A stretch of DNA of 64,000 bases from FEN-1297 sp963710735 (GCA_963710735.1 CAVQBN010000004.1:434001-498000); one strand, 5' to 3'; counted from the stretch's first letter, positions 46,921 through 55,802 are shown. A program made the numbers and translations. Notes: a model not told the origin generated them from the letters alone.

Positions 46921-46962
46921 TAGTGCAAAGGGATGAAAAGAGGACTACTTCTTTTGCTTGAA
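46921..46962 (-). promoter_or_regulatory. Island element copy 11, upstream of the DUF4398/OmpA unit
   Basis: The plus strand reads TAGTG, CAAAGGGATG, AAAAGAGGACTA, CTTCTTTTG. The left half-site is perfect and the right has one change. It lies 114 bp from the ATG; the rest of the 46.8-47.1 kb gap has no gene. Confidence 0.78.
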
Positions 46963-47122
46963 TCCGTACATTTGATTGCTTTTTACTGATGGGTTAAAAC
47001 TCGCATAATATAGATTGCTTGCTTTTGCAATATATCGGATGAAGTTAATAAGTGGAGAATAATCTAATGTAATATTTTTAGTTTTATTGAAATAAAATTT
47101 CATTATATCAAAGTAATTCTTT

Positions 47123-47536
47123 TTAAGTGTACTTTTGAATTTCGAACAAGCTGTTTTTATCGAATTGATTTTTTTTAAGAAAGTATTTTATTTCGTTAAA
47201 GGGTAATTGTCCGGGTAGTTTATTTTTCAATGCCGCCTTAGACAGCCACTCCAATTCATCAAGTTGAAGCAAGTGATCCGAAAAGGCAAGCCGTATGGCA
47301 TCTTTTATAAAAGCCTCGGCAATTTCTTTGTGTGAAAATTTAGGCGGCTCTTCAATAATATATTTATGGCCTCTTATTTCATCGATAGAGTTATCTAAAA
47401 AGTAATGATTCATGCCGAGTTCCTCAATTAGCCGGTGTATAACTTTTTCATCTGCTTTTTTAATTTTCCTTTCTTTAACTATGAAAATCAAAATCCCTAT
47501 TAAATAATTGCTTTTATCAGAATTGTTTAAAGTCAT
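47123..47536 (-). CDS. Helical protein of unknown function (TerB-like pattern)
   Basis: A 137-residue soluble, mostly helical protein. Sequence pieces such as ADEKVIHRLIEELG, SHKEIAEAFIKDAIRLAFSD and LQLDELEWLSKAALKN follow the pattern of small all-helical TerB-like domains, with acidic residues at helix ends, but the match is not firm. There is no signal peptide or membrane segment. A degenerate island element lies 75 bp upstream. TerB-like proteins occur in stress and tellurite-resistance gene sets, which would suit the island. I treat the function as unknown. Confidence 0.5.
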   Translation of the reverse strand: MTLNNSDKSNYLIGILIFIVKERKIKKADEKVIHRLIEELGMNHYFLDNSIDEIRGHKYIIEEPPKFSHKEIAEAFIKDAIRLAFSDHLLQLDELEWLSKAALKNKLPGQLPFNEIKYFLKKNQFDKNSLFEIQKYT

Positions 47537-47609
47537 AAGGTACTCCGGAATAAATTAATATAAATTGAAAAACACTATCACAATTGTCATAGTAAAAGCT
47601 GAATAAAAT

Positions 47610-47645
47610 CAATCGATTATCGGGACAATGATTAAGTAAGAATTA
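47610..47645 (-). promoter_or_regulatory. Degenerate island element upstream of the 47.1 kb gene
   Basis: The plus strand keeps the CAATCG flank and, seven bases on, GGGACAATGATTAAGTAAG, but the right half-site is lost. The position, about 75 bp upstream of a start, fits the other copies. Confidence 0.35.
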
Positions 47646-47653
47646 TATTTATT

Positions 47654-47685
47654 GAAAAGCCGCCTCAATAAACATAGGCAGCTTA
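47654..47685 (-). terminator. Terminator of the 47.8 kb outer-membrane protein gene
   Basis: On the minus strand AAGCTGCCT pairs with AGGCGGCTT (one G-T pair) around a 10-base loop, followed by TTTT. Confidence 0.65.
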
Positions 47686-47811
47686 TTAATATTAATTATT
47701 TATAATCCAGTTATAAAAATGTATTTTCATTAAAATTATCATTTAACTTCGGTTCAATAAAAAAATCTTAATTCTTGTAAATTAACTTTTTGAATTGGTT
47801 TATTTATTCTA

Positions 47812-48354
47812 TTATAACTTGAATAGCCATCCAACCGTTACCATAACAAAGTCGCTTTTTGTCCCGGGCGAACCGGGAAGAGTTTGAAAATCATAATTAA
47901 GAAATACATATCTTATATCAGCCGAGATTATGGTTTGCCCCATAGGTATCTCTACACCCGCTCCAAAATGCCAGCCGAAAGCCTGCTTTGTCTGGTCGTT
48001 TATACCCAGTAAATGAAACTGTGAAGAATATGTTATTGAAGTATTATACCATCCTGCGCCTATGGCTCCGTAAAGAACCGGTATTGGAAAAAACATTCCC
48101 GTTACCATTACCGGCCAGGTAGTTACTTTAACATTACCGTTGCCATATTCCTCTTGCCTGTAATATATTGCTCCTTCAACACCAAGTGCAGGGGATAATT
48201 TCATTCGAAAAGCTCCGCCGACTAATAACTTACCATTATCGGCATCTGCTGCTTTATACCATCCCACCTGCGGTCCGAGATACATATCCTGTGCTTTTAT
48301 AATTGCAGGAATAGAGATAGATAGTAATATGATTAAAATTAGTTTCTTATACAT
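47812..48354 (-). CDS. Outer-membrane beta-barrel protein
   Basis: A 180-residue protein with a signal peptide (1-21, ending PAIIKAQ) and a mature part made of alternating hydrophobic strands rich in Tyr, Gly and Trp, such as YLGPQVGWYKAADADN, YGAIGAGWYNTSITY and a last strand DFVMVTVGWLFKL ending in an aromatic and Leu. This is typical of small eight-stranded porin-like barrels of Bacteroidota. It is a single-gene unit with an island element 79 bp upstream and a terminator downstream. No pore specificity can be assigned. Confidence 0.72.
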   Translation of the reverse strand: MYKKLILIILLSISIPAIIKAQDMYLGPQVGWYKAADADNGKLLVGGAFRMKLSPALGVEGAIYYRQEEYGNGNVKVTTWPVMVTGMFFPIPVLYGAIGAGWYNTSITYSSQFHLLGINDQTKQAFGWHFGAGVEIPMGQTIISADIRYVFLNYDFQTLPGSPGTKSDFVMVTVGWLFKL

Positions 48355-48432
48355 AACATTTCTCCTATTATATAATTGTGTTTAATTTATCTTATTAATG
48401 TTTGTTATAATAAATAATTATGAATGTTTCAT

Positions 48433-48474
48433 CAATAGTACAAAGGGACGTAAAAAGGATTAATCCGAAGGCAT
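48433..48474 (-). promoter_or_regulatory. Island element copy 12, upstream of the 47.8 kb barrel gene
   Basis: The plus strand reads CAATAGTA, CAAAGGGACG, TAAAAAGGATTA, ATCCGAAGG. The left half-site is good and the right half is poor. It lies 79 bp from the ATG. Confidence 0.65.
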
Positions 48475-48660
48475 TACGATTGTTGTCCGCTTCGTACATC
48501 TTATATTTAAATTTTCCCAAACAGTGTTTATTATTTCCAAATCTATTTTAATTCTGTTTTCAGCTAATTGGACCAGGGCCTAAATCTTTACAAAAAGATC
48601 TGTTCAATCTCAGATGTCATTCCGTATTTGACTAGTTGATGATCTTTTATCGAATTCGGT

Positions 48661-48705
48661 AAAAAAAATTCCGCGGTTCAACAAGCTGTATTACTGCGGA
48701 ATTTT
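48661..48705 (-). terminator. Terminator of the 48.75 kb small secreted protein gene
   Basis: On the minus strand AAATTCCGCAG pairs with a CGCGGAATTT arm around a 16-base loop and is followed by eight T residues. Confidence 0.75.
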
Positions 48706-48747
48706 AATTATCATAGCAATATGATTTTTATTACTCGTTATTTATTT

Positions 48748-49128
48748 CTATTTGCCGGAAATCATATCCTCAAATTTTGTGCTTTGATCATCGCTTAGAA
48801 CAGTCTTTATAGCGTCATAAGCATCGGTGATGAGCTGGTTAGTATCATCAACTTTTTGTTGATCAGTTGAAGTTAAGTTATTTATTTTTGTCTGAGCGTC
48901 GGTTAGGATTGAATCAACAACAGTTACTTGTGAATCGGTTAAAGTAAGACTATCCTTTAACTGTTTTGTAGTATACAATGAATCCGCATCCAGAACATTG
49001 CTAACGGAAATAGCTTTATCATTATTTAAGAAATGATATTCTTTATTGTTAGCTTGAAAATGTGTACTAGCAGACAATACGCCTGCAAATGTTAAAACGG
49101 CAAAAGCCGATAAAATTAAGAGTTTCAT
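48748..49128 (-). CDS. Small secreted helical protein (LTxxQ/Spy-like pattern)
   Basis: A protein of 126 residues with a signal peptide (MKLLILSAFAVLTFAGVLSA). The mature part is helical and contains two L-T/S-x-x-Q phrases (LTLTDSQVTVVDSI and VLSDDQSTKFEDMI), the pattern of CpxP/Spy-type periplasmic proteins that act in envelope stress. The ATG at 49128 is chosen over the longer frame because GGAG lies eight bases upstream and the signal peptide starts there. An island element lies 153 bp upstream and a terminator follows. The Spy-like assignment is a resemblance, not a firm family call. Confidence 0.6.
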   Translation of the reverse strand: MKLLILSAFAVLTFAGVLSASTHFQANNKEYHFLNNDKAISVSNVLDADSLYTTKQLKDSLTLTDSQVTVVDSILTDAQTKINNLTSTDQQKVDDTNQLITDAYDAIKTVLSDDQSTKFEDMISGK

Positions 49129-49280
49129 TAAAATTACTCCATTATTATTATTAATTCTAATCAGACAATTCATTTGATTATTATTGGCTGATAAAAATTT
49201 ATCATTAACATGATATTTGTATTTTATTTAATTTACCTTGTTAACGCTGGTGATAATAAATATGAATAAATGGTTCTCCT

Positions 49281-49320
49281 ATAGCTCAAAGGGATGATAA
49301 AAGGATTAATACTCTTTTCC
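49281..49320 (-). promoter_or_regulatory. Island element copy 13, upstream of the Spy-like gene
   Basis: The plus strand reads ATAGCT, CAAAGGGATG, ATAAAAGGATTA, ATACTCTTT. The left half-site is perfect. It overlaps the last codons of the response-regulator relic. Confidence 0.7.
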
Positions 49321-49510
49321 ATTATTTAGCGAAATTGATCTAAAGCCGGCAGTATAATCGTTATAAGTATGAGCCTTTTTTGTAATCAATACACGAGTAT
49401 GGAGAGCTAGTTTTTCAAGGATGTTATGGATATGGCTATTTACAGTATAAGTTGAGAGATGAAGTTCTTGAGCAATTTTTTTATGGCATATTCCTTCAGA
49501 TTTTACACTT
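49306..49510 (-). pseudogene. Relic of a fourth NarL/FixJ-type regulator (HTH fragment)
   Basis: The minus strand encodes HKKIAQELHLSTYTVNSHIH and LEKLALHTRVLI, closely matching the recognition helices of the regulators at 39.7 and 49.6 kb. The receiver and the start of the DNA-binding domain are missing, and a stop lies just before. It sits directly downstream of regulator 3, so it is the remnant of a tandem duplication. Confidence 0.8.
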
Positions 49511-49520
49511 TATAATAAAA

Positions 49521-49548
49521 CAAATAAAGGCGAGGAAAATTTCTCGCC
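49521..49548 (-). terminator. Terminator of response regulator 3
   Basis: On the minus strand GGCGAG pairs with CTCGCC around an 8-base loop, followed by TTTATTT, 39 bases after the stop. Confidence 0.7.
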
Positions 49549-49586
49549 ATTAATTTTTCAGACTCGACGAAAATTGGAATGGTTAA

Positions 49587-50279
49587 TTACTTGTCGGTCA
49601 ACGGAGTATTATCATCATCTAAATTATTTGGGTTGGAAATATATGCATGTTTTGCAATCTGTACGCGAGTATGGATAGCTAATTTTTCCAGTATGTTATG
49701 GACATGACTCTTTACTGTGTAGGATGAAATATGAAGCTCTTGTGCAATCTCTTTATTTGTTAAACCGTCTGCAATCAATTCGATAACCTCCTTTTCACGT
49801 TTTGTCATGCGAATGGATTTAAAAATAGTGGAGTGGTCCGTACTGTTAATTGCATTCTCAACAACTTGAGTAAAAAGCGAGCCGGTTAAATGCGACGGTA
49901 AAACTTGAGCGCCTTCATAAACCGAGCGAATCGTTTTTAGAAATTCGGCTGCCTTAATGTTTTTTAACATGAATCCCGAAACCCCCGCTTGGACCAATTT
50001 AAAAACATCGGTCTGAAGCGGTACAAGATCCATCACTATTATTTTGATCAATTGAAATTTTTTCTTAATTAGTTTTACAACGCGCAAACTGTTTTGGTTT
50101 TGCAGACCAAGGTCAATAAGGACAATATCCGGTTTGTGTTTTTCAATCAGCCCCAGTATGTTTTCACCGTTACCCGCACTCTCAGCAACATGTATATCCG
50201 GCTGCTTTTTAAGTATTGCGGCAATTCCGTCACGCAGAAGTCTGTTATCTTCTATAAGAAGTATACGGATTTTTTTCAT
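49587..50279 (-). CDS. NarL/FixJ-type response regulator with atypical receiver (paralogue 3)
   Basis: A 230-residue receiver plus LuxR-type DNA-binding protein. E10-D11, D56 and K106 are intact, while the switch Thr/Ser is D84 (IIVMDLVP) and the usual KDA after the lysine is KNI. The DNA-binding domain (MTKREKEVIELIADGLTNKEI, then HISSYTVKSHVHNI) is almost the same as in paralogue 2, so both should recognise similar DNA. It is the third gene of a unit with the CheB-CheR-PAS protein and a histidine kinase, and a terminator plus a relic copy follow. It is the best placed of the three to receive a defined signal. Confidence 0.88.
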   Translation of the reverse strand: MKKIRILLIEDNRLLRDGIAAILKKQPDIHVAESAGNGENILGLIEKHKPDIVLIDLGLQNQNSLRVVKLIKKKFQLIKIIVMDLVPLQTDVFKLVQAGVSGFMLKNIKAAEFLKTIRSVYEGAQVLPSHLTGSLFTQVVENAINSTDHSTIFKSIRMTKREKEVIELIADGLTNKEIAQELHISSYTVKSHVHNILEKLAIHTRVQIAKHAYISNPNNLDDDNTPLTDK

Positions 50280-50409
50280 TGTGCCTGAAATGAGTAGAGA
50301 AAAATTAAAATTTGGTTATGATCCCGATTCCCTTTGGATCATTTTACTTTAGAAATTAATGCCGGAACAATAAAGAACGAATCCTTTACTTTATCCTTAG
50401 GCAATATAT

Positions 50410-51696
50410 TTAATTAATTACTTTTTGTAAAGTGAATGTAAACTTTGTCCCTTTTCCTAATTCACTTTCCACCCAAATTTTTCCGCCGTTTTTTTCTACA
50501 AACTCTCTACAAAGCGGTAATCCAAGGCCGGTACCTTTCTCTCCATCCGTTCCTTTATTTGTAAATACCGAGGTGAAGTTGAACAGTTGTGACAATTTTT
50601 CAGGTTCGATGCCTATACCGGTATCCAGGACAGATACTTCGATAAATCCTACTTCCTCAATAGATGAAATTGTTACCAGGCCTCCGGTTTTTGTAAACTT
50701 TATTGAATTTATTAAAAGATTTTGAACAACTAGTCGCAGCATATCATTATCAGCATAAACTAATGTGCCGGTCTTAATATTATTAGTTACTGAAATATCT
50801 TTCCCCTTAGCACTTTGCTTTACAATACTCATTACTTTATTTACTGCATCAGTCAGGTCAAGATTTACAGGATTATACTCAAGCAAGTCTCTTTGCAGCA
50901 TCGACCAGCTAAGCAAATTTTCCAGGAGGCCGTACAGGTTCTTCAAATCATCATTCAACCCCTTTGTAAATTGTAATATCTCTTCATGTGATAAAGTATC
51001 AATTTCCGTAAGAAGCACTTCTGAAAAACCCAGCAATGAATGGAAAGGAGATCTTAAATCATGCCCTATAATCGAGAAAAATTTATCTTTGGTGGCATTT
51101 AAGATTTTAAGTTCTTCGTTAGATTTTTTTAAAGAATCTTCTATCTTTTGGTGTTCTGTTAAATCGATTAACGCAATCTGGCATTTTTGTTCCGGCTCAA
51201 ATAAGTGGACTAATTCTAAGCCTTCAAGTAAAACCTTGAATACTTGCTTATCTTTGTTGACCACTTTCAATTCACATGATTGTTTTACCGGTGAATCAAA
51301 AACATTTTTTATAAAAGAATTAAAAATATCCTTATCTTCATGCAGCACATAAGTAGTAAAGTATCTACCGATTAATTTGCTCCGGTCACTCCCCATCATT
51401 TTAGCTGCATTTAAATTTACTTCTTTAATTTCGCTGTCATAGGTCAGTGTAAAGTATGGGATCGGTGCGAAATCAAAGAGGTTTACATACTTATTTCGTG
51501 ATACTTCAAGTTCTTCCTGAGCAATTCGAAGTTCTTCATTTTGATGTTCCAGTTCAACTTGATGAATTTGAAGCAATTCTACCAATTTTTTAACATCTTC
51601 AATCTTATTAACGACGGGCGTTGTTTTTCTATATTCGCTTTTTCCCTTCAGTCTATTCTTTATATTATTTTCTAGTTCTTTCTTTGTACTTTTCAT
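50410..51696 (-). CDS. PAS-domain sensor histidine kinase
   Basis: A 428-residue cytoplasmic kinase. An N-terminal charged coiled coil (about 1-70, LVELLQIHQVELEHQNEELR) leads into one PAS domain (about 70-185, NLFDFAPIPYFTLTYDSEI), then HisKA with H-box FFSIIGHDLRSPFHSLLGF near 210 and HATPase with NLLINSIKFTK, DTGIGI and GTGLGLPLC. It starts 17 bp after the CheB-CheR-PAS gene and lies 130 bp before response regulator 3, so all three are likely one unit and one pathway. The kinase core closely resembles that of the decayed hybrid kinase at 15.3 kb. The signal is unknown. Confidence 0.86.
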   Translation of the reverse strand: MKSTKKELENNIKNRLKGKSEYRKTTPVVNKIEDVKKLVELLQIHQVELEHQNEELRIAQEELEVSRNKYVNLFDFAPIPYFTLTYDSEIKEVNLNAAKMMGSDRSKLIGRYFTTYVLHEDKDIFNSFIKNVFDSPVKQSCELKVVNKDKQVFKVLLEGLELVHLFEPEQKCQIALIDLTEHQKIEDSLKKSNEELKILNATKDKFFSIIGHDLRSPFHSLLGFSEVLLTEIDTLSHEEILQFTKGLNDDLKNLYGLLENLLSWSMLQRDLLEYNPVNLDLTDAVNKVMSIVKQSAKGKDISVTNNIKTGTLVYADNDMLRLVVQNLLINSIKFTKTGGLVTISSIEEVGFIEVSVLDTGIGIEPEKLSQLFNFTSVFTNKGTDGEKGTGLGLPLCREFVEKNGGKIWVESELGKGTKFTFTLQKVIN

Positions 51697-51713
51697 TTTA
51701 TTCCCTCTTTATT

Positions 51714-54665
51714 TTATACTTTGAAATGAATTGCAAGAAGAATGAGTTTAGATTTTTTATCGCCTTGAAATATCTCGCGGCCATTCAGCAGTAATTTTTT
51801 TCTTTCCCCATTTTTGGAATTGTGTTCGAATTCGTAATCATCAAAATAATTATGCTCTGGAAGTATCTGCTCAAGAAGCTCCCGCAATTTAGGTGTTTCC
51901 CAATTTTTATCATCAAGATCGTATATAAATTTGCCTACAGTTTTTTTACTTTCGGTATTAAATAATTTATAAAAAGACCTGTTGGCCGAAATCACTTTCA
52001 AATTCTTATCAAGAATAAGCAGTGAATCTCTTACCGTATCAACAATATTATCGGAATACTCTCGCGCAAGCTGAACCTCTTGATTTAATTTGTGGATTTC
52101 TTCATACGCGGTTTTTAAACTGTGAATATTTGTAAATGTTACCACCAGTCCGTCAATAATGTTATTTATTGTCCGGTAAGGCATCATCCGCATCTGATAC
52201 CATACTCCGTCATTGGTTTGCAGCTCAGCTTCCTTATATTTCAGTGTTCTTAATACGTCCTTTGCATCATCAATAAATTTATCATACTTAAGGTTTGTGG
52301 CAATGTGGATTATCGGCCTCCCGATATCGGAAGGAATCAAATGCATCACCTTTGTTGTGTGGATAGTAAATCTCTTTATTAATAAATTATTGTCTAAAAA
52401 GATTGTTGGGATATCAATGCTGTCCAGAAGGTTTTTCATATCATTATTAATTGATGATAAACCATCATTCTTATTCTCCAGCTCGGTGTTCACGGTAATT
52501 AATTCTTCGTTTAGCGACTGTAATTCTTCCTTGGAAGTTTCCAATTCTTCATTTGAGCTTTGCATTTCCTCGTTTGTCGATTGCATCTCTTCGTTGGTTG
52601 ATTTAAGTTCTTCATTGGCTGTTTCCAGTTCTTCAATAGTTGATCTTAAATTTTCTCTAGTGGTTTTTAATTCGCGCTCAAGATCTTTGATAGTTTTTTC
52701 AGATTTCTTATCAAATTGGATATTTTTAGTAGTCTTTCCTTTTTTAACCGGTTTAACATCTTCAAAAATTATTAAAACGGAACCCTGCATTTCCCTAGGT
52801 TCTTTAACTTGCTTAACAGTAAGATTTAAAAATTGTGTTCTTCCGTTTACTCCTACTTTTACTCCTTCCACAGTTAATGATTTCCTGCCTGATAATACTT
52901 TCCTTACCAAAACCGGAAGCTCTTGTCTTAATCCTTCCCTTGCCATTTCAAATACATTCATTTTCGGTTCACCGCCGGAAAGCTCAAGGTATTTGCTGGT
53001 TCTTCCGTGGATATAAATAATAGTTCCGTCCTCTTTTATTATAACACAATTTGGTGAATAATTTTGCAGGATAACTTTTTCCCCCAGCCGGGGTATGTTT
53101 TTTAATTCATTTATTTCCATAGTTTTCTCATAAGTTTTTCCAATTAATCTGGATACCGGGAATTCTATAAAAGGCTGCGCCGAGTATATTGATTCCCTTC
53201 TTTTGTAAAATTTCCATTTCTTATCTATGATAGAAAACAGATCGACAAACCCGCCGATAGTTTCTGAGGAGCCAAGGGAAAGTATTCCTTCAGGTAAAAG
53301 ACTATAATGGAAAAGCGGAATTACTTTTTTCTGCAATTCGACATTAAAATAAATTAAGAGATTCCGGCATGAGATTAAATCCAGTTTGGTAAACGGAGGA
53401 TCTTTAATTATACTTTGCGGTGCGAAGACAAGCATTTCCCTAATTTCTTTCCTAATTTGAAAAAGATTTCCGTCAGAAGTAAAGAAACTTTTCAAACGTT
53501 CCTTGCCTACATCGGACTCAATCCCTGAATATAAACCGGTGCGGGCTTTATCAATTGCGATACTGTCTATATCAGTTGCAAATATTTGTACGTTAAATTT
53601 TTTCTTAGCTTCCTTCATACATTCAAGTAATAGAATTGCAACCGAGTATGCTTCCTCGCCTGTAGAGCAGCCTGGCACCCATATTCTTATCTTATCGCTT
53701 TCAGGTTTACTTTTTACCAGCTCTGATAGTATTTCCTTTAATTTATCAAATGATTCGGCATCTCTGAAAAAATTTGTAACCCCTATTAAAAGTTCCCTAA
53801 ACAATCCTTCAACTTCGGCGGGATTTTCCTGCAGCATTCTGATATAGGCTGGCAGATTATCCAGTTGAGAAATATTCATTCTTCTTTCAACCCGCCGGTA
53901 AATTGTGTTATGTTTGTACTGTGAAAAGTCGTGCCCGGTGTGAGTTCTTAGAAGTATAAAAATCTTCTGAAATGTATTTGGAATTTTACCGTCGGTAATT
54001 GCTCTATCTAATAAAACACCTTTAATTTTTTGTGAGGTATAATTAATAAGCTGTTCCGGCATTTCTTGCGGAGGTAAAATGTAATCGGCTAAGCCGGTTC
54101 TAATAGCGCTGGTTGGCATGCCGTCGAATTTTGCCGAATTTGGATCTTGTACCATTACCATTCCTAATTCATTCTTTATGGCTTTTAATCCCGCAGTGCC
54201 GTCGGACGCCATACCGGAAAGAATAATGCAAATAGCTTTTTCACCTAAATCTGCAGAAAGGGACTTGAAGAAAAAATCAATTGGAAGTCTGAAACCATGT
54301 GCCTCAACTGGTTCTATTAATTGGATTGTTCCATGGAGTATTGCTAAATCCCGGTTAGCAGGTGCAACATAAACATGATTGGGCTCAACTTCCATTCCGT
54401 CTTTGGCTTGAAATAATTTCATCGTAGTATATTTTTGAATTAATTCGGGCATAATACTTACATGATTCGGATCTAAATGCGACACAATGATATAAGCCAT
54501 GTTGGAATTATTACTCACATAGCTGAAAAATGTTTCGAGAGCATCTAAGCCGCCTGCCGATGCGCCGATGCCGACCACATAAAATGAATTATCCGGTCGC
54601 GGTGTTTCAGCTCTTTTTTTCTTCCTCTTAACCGGCGCCTTTTTAGAAATTTTTTTTTCTTTCAT
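51714..54665 (-). CDS. CheB-CheR-PAS fusion protein
   Basis: A 983-residue signalling protein. Residues about 25-215 are a CheB methylesterase with catalytic S36, H63 and D155; about 225-500 a CheR methyltransferase (N-terminal helices HNTIYRRVERRMN, SAM motif VPGCSTGEEAYS). A PAS-like region follows, then a strongly heptad coiled coil at about 645-725 (NEELKSTNEEMQ repeats) and two PAS domains to the end. No receiver precedes CheB. Such fusions are found outside chemotaxis, often with PAS kinases, where methylation chemistry may tune signalling. There are no chemoreceptors or CheA in the window. It heads the unit leading to a histidine kinase and response regulator 3, with an island element 115 bp upstream. 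Confidence 0.88.
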   Translation of the reverse strand: MKEKKISKKAPVKRKKKRAETPRPDNSFYVVGIGASAGGLDALETFFSYVSNNSNMAYIIVSHLDPNHVSIMPELIQKYTTMKLFQAKDGMEVEPNHVYVAPANRDLAILHGTIQLIEPVEAHGFRLPIDFFFKSLSADLGEKAICIILSGMASDGTAGLKAIKNELGMVMVQDPNSAKFDGMPTSAIRTGLADYILPPQEMPEQLINYTSQKIKGVLLDRAITDGKIPNTFQKIFILLRTHTGHDFSQYKHNTIYRRVERRMNISQLDNLPAYIRMLQENPAEVEGLFRELLIGVTNFFRDAESFDKLKEILSELVKSKPESDKIRIWVPGCSTGEEAYSVAILLLECMKEAKKKFNVQIFATDIDSIAIDKARTGLYSGIESDVGKERLKSFFTSDGNLFQIRKEIREMLVFAPQSIIKDPPFTKLDLISCRNLLIYFNVELQKKVIPLFHYSLLPEGILSLGSSETIGGFVDLFSIIDKKWKFYKRRESIYSAQPFIEFPVSRLIGKTYEKTMEINELKNIPRLGEKVILQNYSPNCVIIKEDGTIIYIHGRTSKYLELSGGEPKMNVFEMAREGLRQELPVLVRKVLSGRKSLTVEGVKVGVNGRTQFLNLTVKQVKEPREMQGSVLIIFEDVKPVKKGKTTKNIQFDKKSEKTIKDLERELKTTRENLRSTIEELETANEELKSTNEEMQSTNEEMQSSNEELETSKEELQSLNEELITVNTELENKNDGLSSINNDMKNLLDSIDIPTIFLDNNLLIKRFTIHTTKVMHLIPSDIGRPIIHIATNLKYDKFIDDAKDVLRTLKYKEAELQTNDGVWYQMRMMPYRTINNIIDGLVVTFTNIHSLKTAYEEIHKLNQEVQLAREYSDNIVDTVRDSLLILDKNLKVISANRSFYKLFNTESKKTVGKFIYDLDDKNWETPKLRELLEQILPEHNYFDDYEFEHNSKNGERKKLLLNGREIFQGDKKSKLILLAIHFKV

Positions 54666-54779
54666 AACTTATTTCTATTTGGAATTACAATAATTCATAA
54701 ACCTGTTAATAATATAAATATTTCCTCTTTCATTTATGAAAATAATTCAATTTAAATTAAATCCGTATTTGGAGTAAAT

Positions 54780-54826
54780 CAATCGACCATATGGATGAAT
54801 AATGGACTACATCTTTTGGGTGATGA
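54780..54826 (-). promoter_or_regulatory. Island element copy 14, upstream of the CheB-CheR-PAS unit
   Basis: The plus strand reads CAATCGAC, CATATGGATG, AATAATGGACTA, CATCTTTTGGGTGA. The right half-site is perfect and the left has changes. It lies 115 bp from the ATG. Confidence 0.78.
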
Positions 54827-54837
54827 GAAACTTAAAT

Positions 54838-54867
54838 GGGAATATTTCAGTTTGAAATATTCCCGCT
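54838..54867. repeat. Perfect hairpin beside element copy 14
   Basis: A 12 bp stem GGGAATATTTCA/TGAAATATTCCC with a 2-base spacer is followed by GCTTTT. It could be a terminator insulating the unit from upstream transcription, although the nearest upstream stop is 400 bp away. Confidence 0.5.
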
Positions 54868-55274
54868 TTTGAACCTTATCGAATCGGCTTTTAATAATTG
54901 TTTAATGAAAGATGACAACATGAATCTTTACATTCTTATTATTAATCGTAAGAGTTGTATTTTATAACAAAATACTACCGTTATCAGCCAAATCAAGAAA
55001 TCTTCGGTTTATTATTTCGGCTTTAGTTAATGTATTAAAATTCAAAAACAATTCGGGCAAATGAGTTTATTCAAATACCCTCCGCAATTATTAAATGATT
55101 TCTAAAATAGCTAGATCAATTTTCAAATATCAAATAAAAGTGAATTATGCTTTGAAATTTCGGAAGCGTTCTGCACCATTTAAACTGAGAAAATCACAAA
55201 TGCATTAGTTTTATTAATGTAACCATTTTCAGTTTACATATTCCTTTTTATAATTGATTAACAATTATTAATTC
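54868..55274. other. Intergenic region without recognisable gene
   Basis: About 400 bp of AT-rich sequence between the 54.84 kb hairpin and the outer-membrane protein gene. I see no convincing gene, RNA or repeat. Confidence 0.4.
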
Positions 55275-55772
55275 TTAATCAAAGAAATATCGTACGCCAA
55301 GCCCGGCATCAATTCCCAGCCCGGAAGATGATGTTAATTGAAGAACCGGTACCAACTCAAGAAATACATCTATCGGGGTTGAATGAGGTAACCAGGCAAT
55401 ACCAATTACGCCTCTTATACCTATTGAAGATTCATAACCTGCGCCGCTGTTGAACCTGGCACCAAATCCATAATATATTGGAAATCTTTCAGTTGATCTT
55501 ATTACGTTGAATGAGTGCCAGAGATAATCCATGTGAAAATGGACGCGACTGTAGTTTTCGTAGTGGCCTTTGTAATCAATACGGTCACCGCCTACAGACC
55601 AGCCAAGGCCGAAATCGAATGCATTAATCTTTGACGTCCATAGTTTTGCGCTCAAGCCGGTTGGTTCACCTAATATAATTCCAAGCCCAAATCCATGGTC
55701 CTGCGCTGCAACTGGTTTTGCCAAGATCATCATTAAGGCTAAGATGGTACTGAAAAAAAAATTCTTTTTCAA
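55275..55772 (-). CDS. Small outer-membrane protein
   Basis: A 165-residue protein with a signal peptide (ending AKPVAAQ) and beta strands such as HGFGLGIILGEPTGLSAKLW, AFDFGLGWSVGGD and a final strand LGIDAGLGVRYFFD ending in an aromatic residue, as expected of a small barrel. It is the last gene of a unit with a DUF4382 lipoprotein and a Tyr/Lys-rich secreted protein. A C-terminal relic of a close paralogue is found at 21.6 kb. The GEPTGLSAK phrase is common in uncharacterised Bacteroidota envelope proteins; no function is assigned. Confidence 0.68.
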   Translation of the reverse strand: MKKNFFFSTILALMMILAKPVAAQDHGFGLGIILGEPTGLSAKLWTSKINAFDFGLGWSVGGDRIDYKGHYENYSRVHFHMDYLWHSFNVIRSTERFPIYYGFGARFNSGAGYESSIGIRGVIGIAWLPHSTPIDVFLELVPVLQLTSSSGLGIDAGLGVRYFFD

Positions 55773-55802
55773 AACTTTAACTCCTTTTATAATTATTTAT
55801 AT

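Noticed and set aside
51714..54665. A chemotaxis operon
   Set aside because: There is a CheB-CheR fusion but no CheA, CheW, CheY or methyl-accepting receptor in the window.
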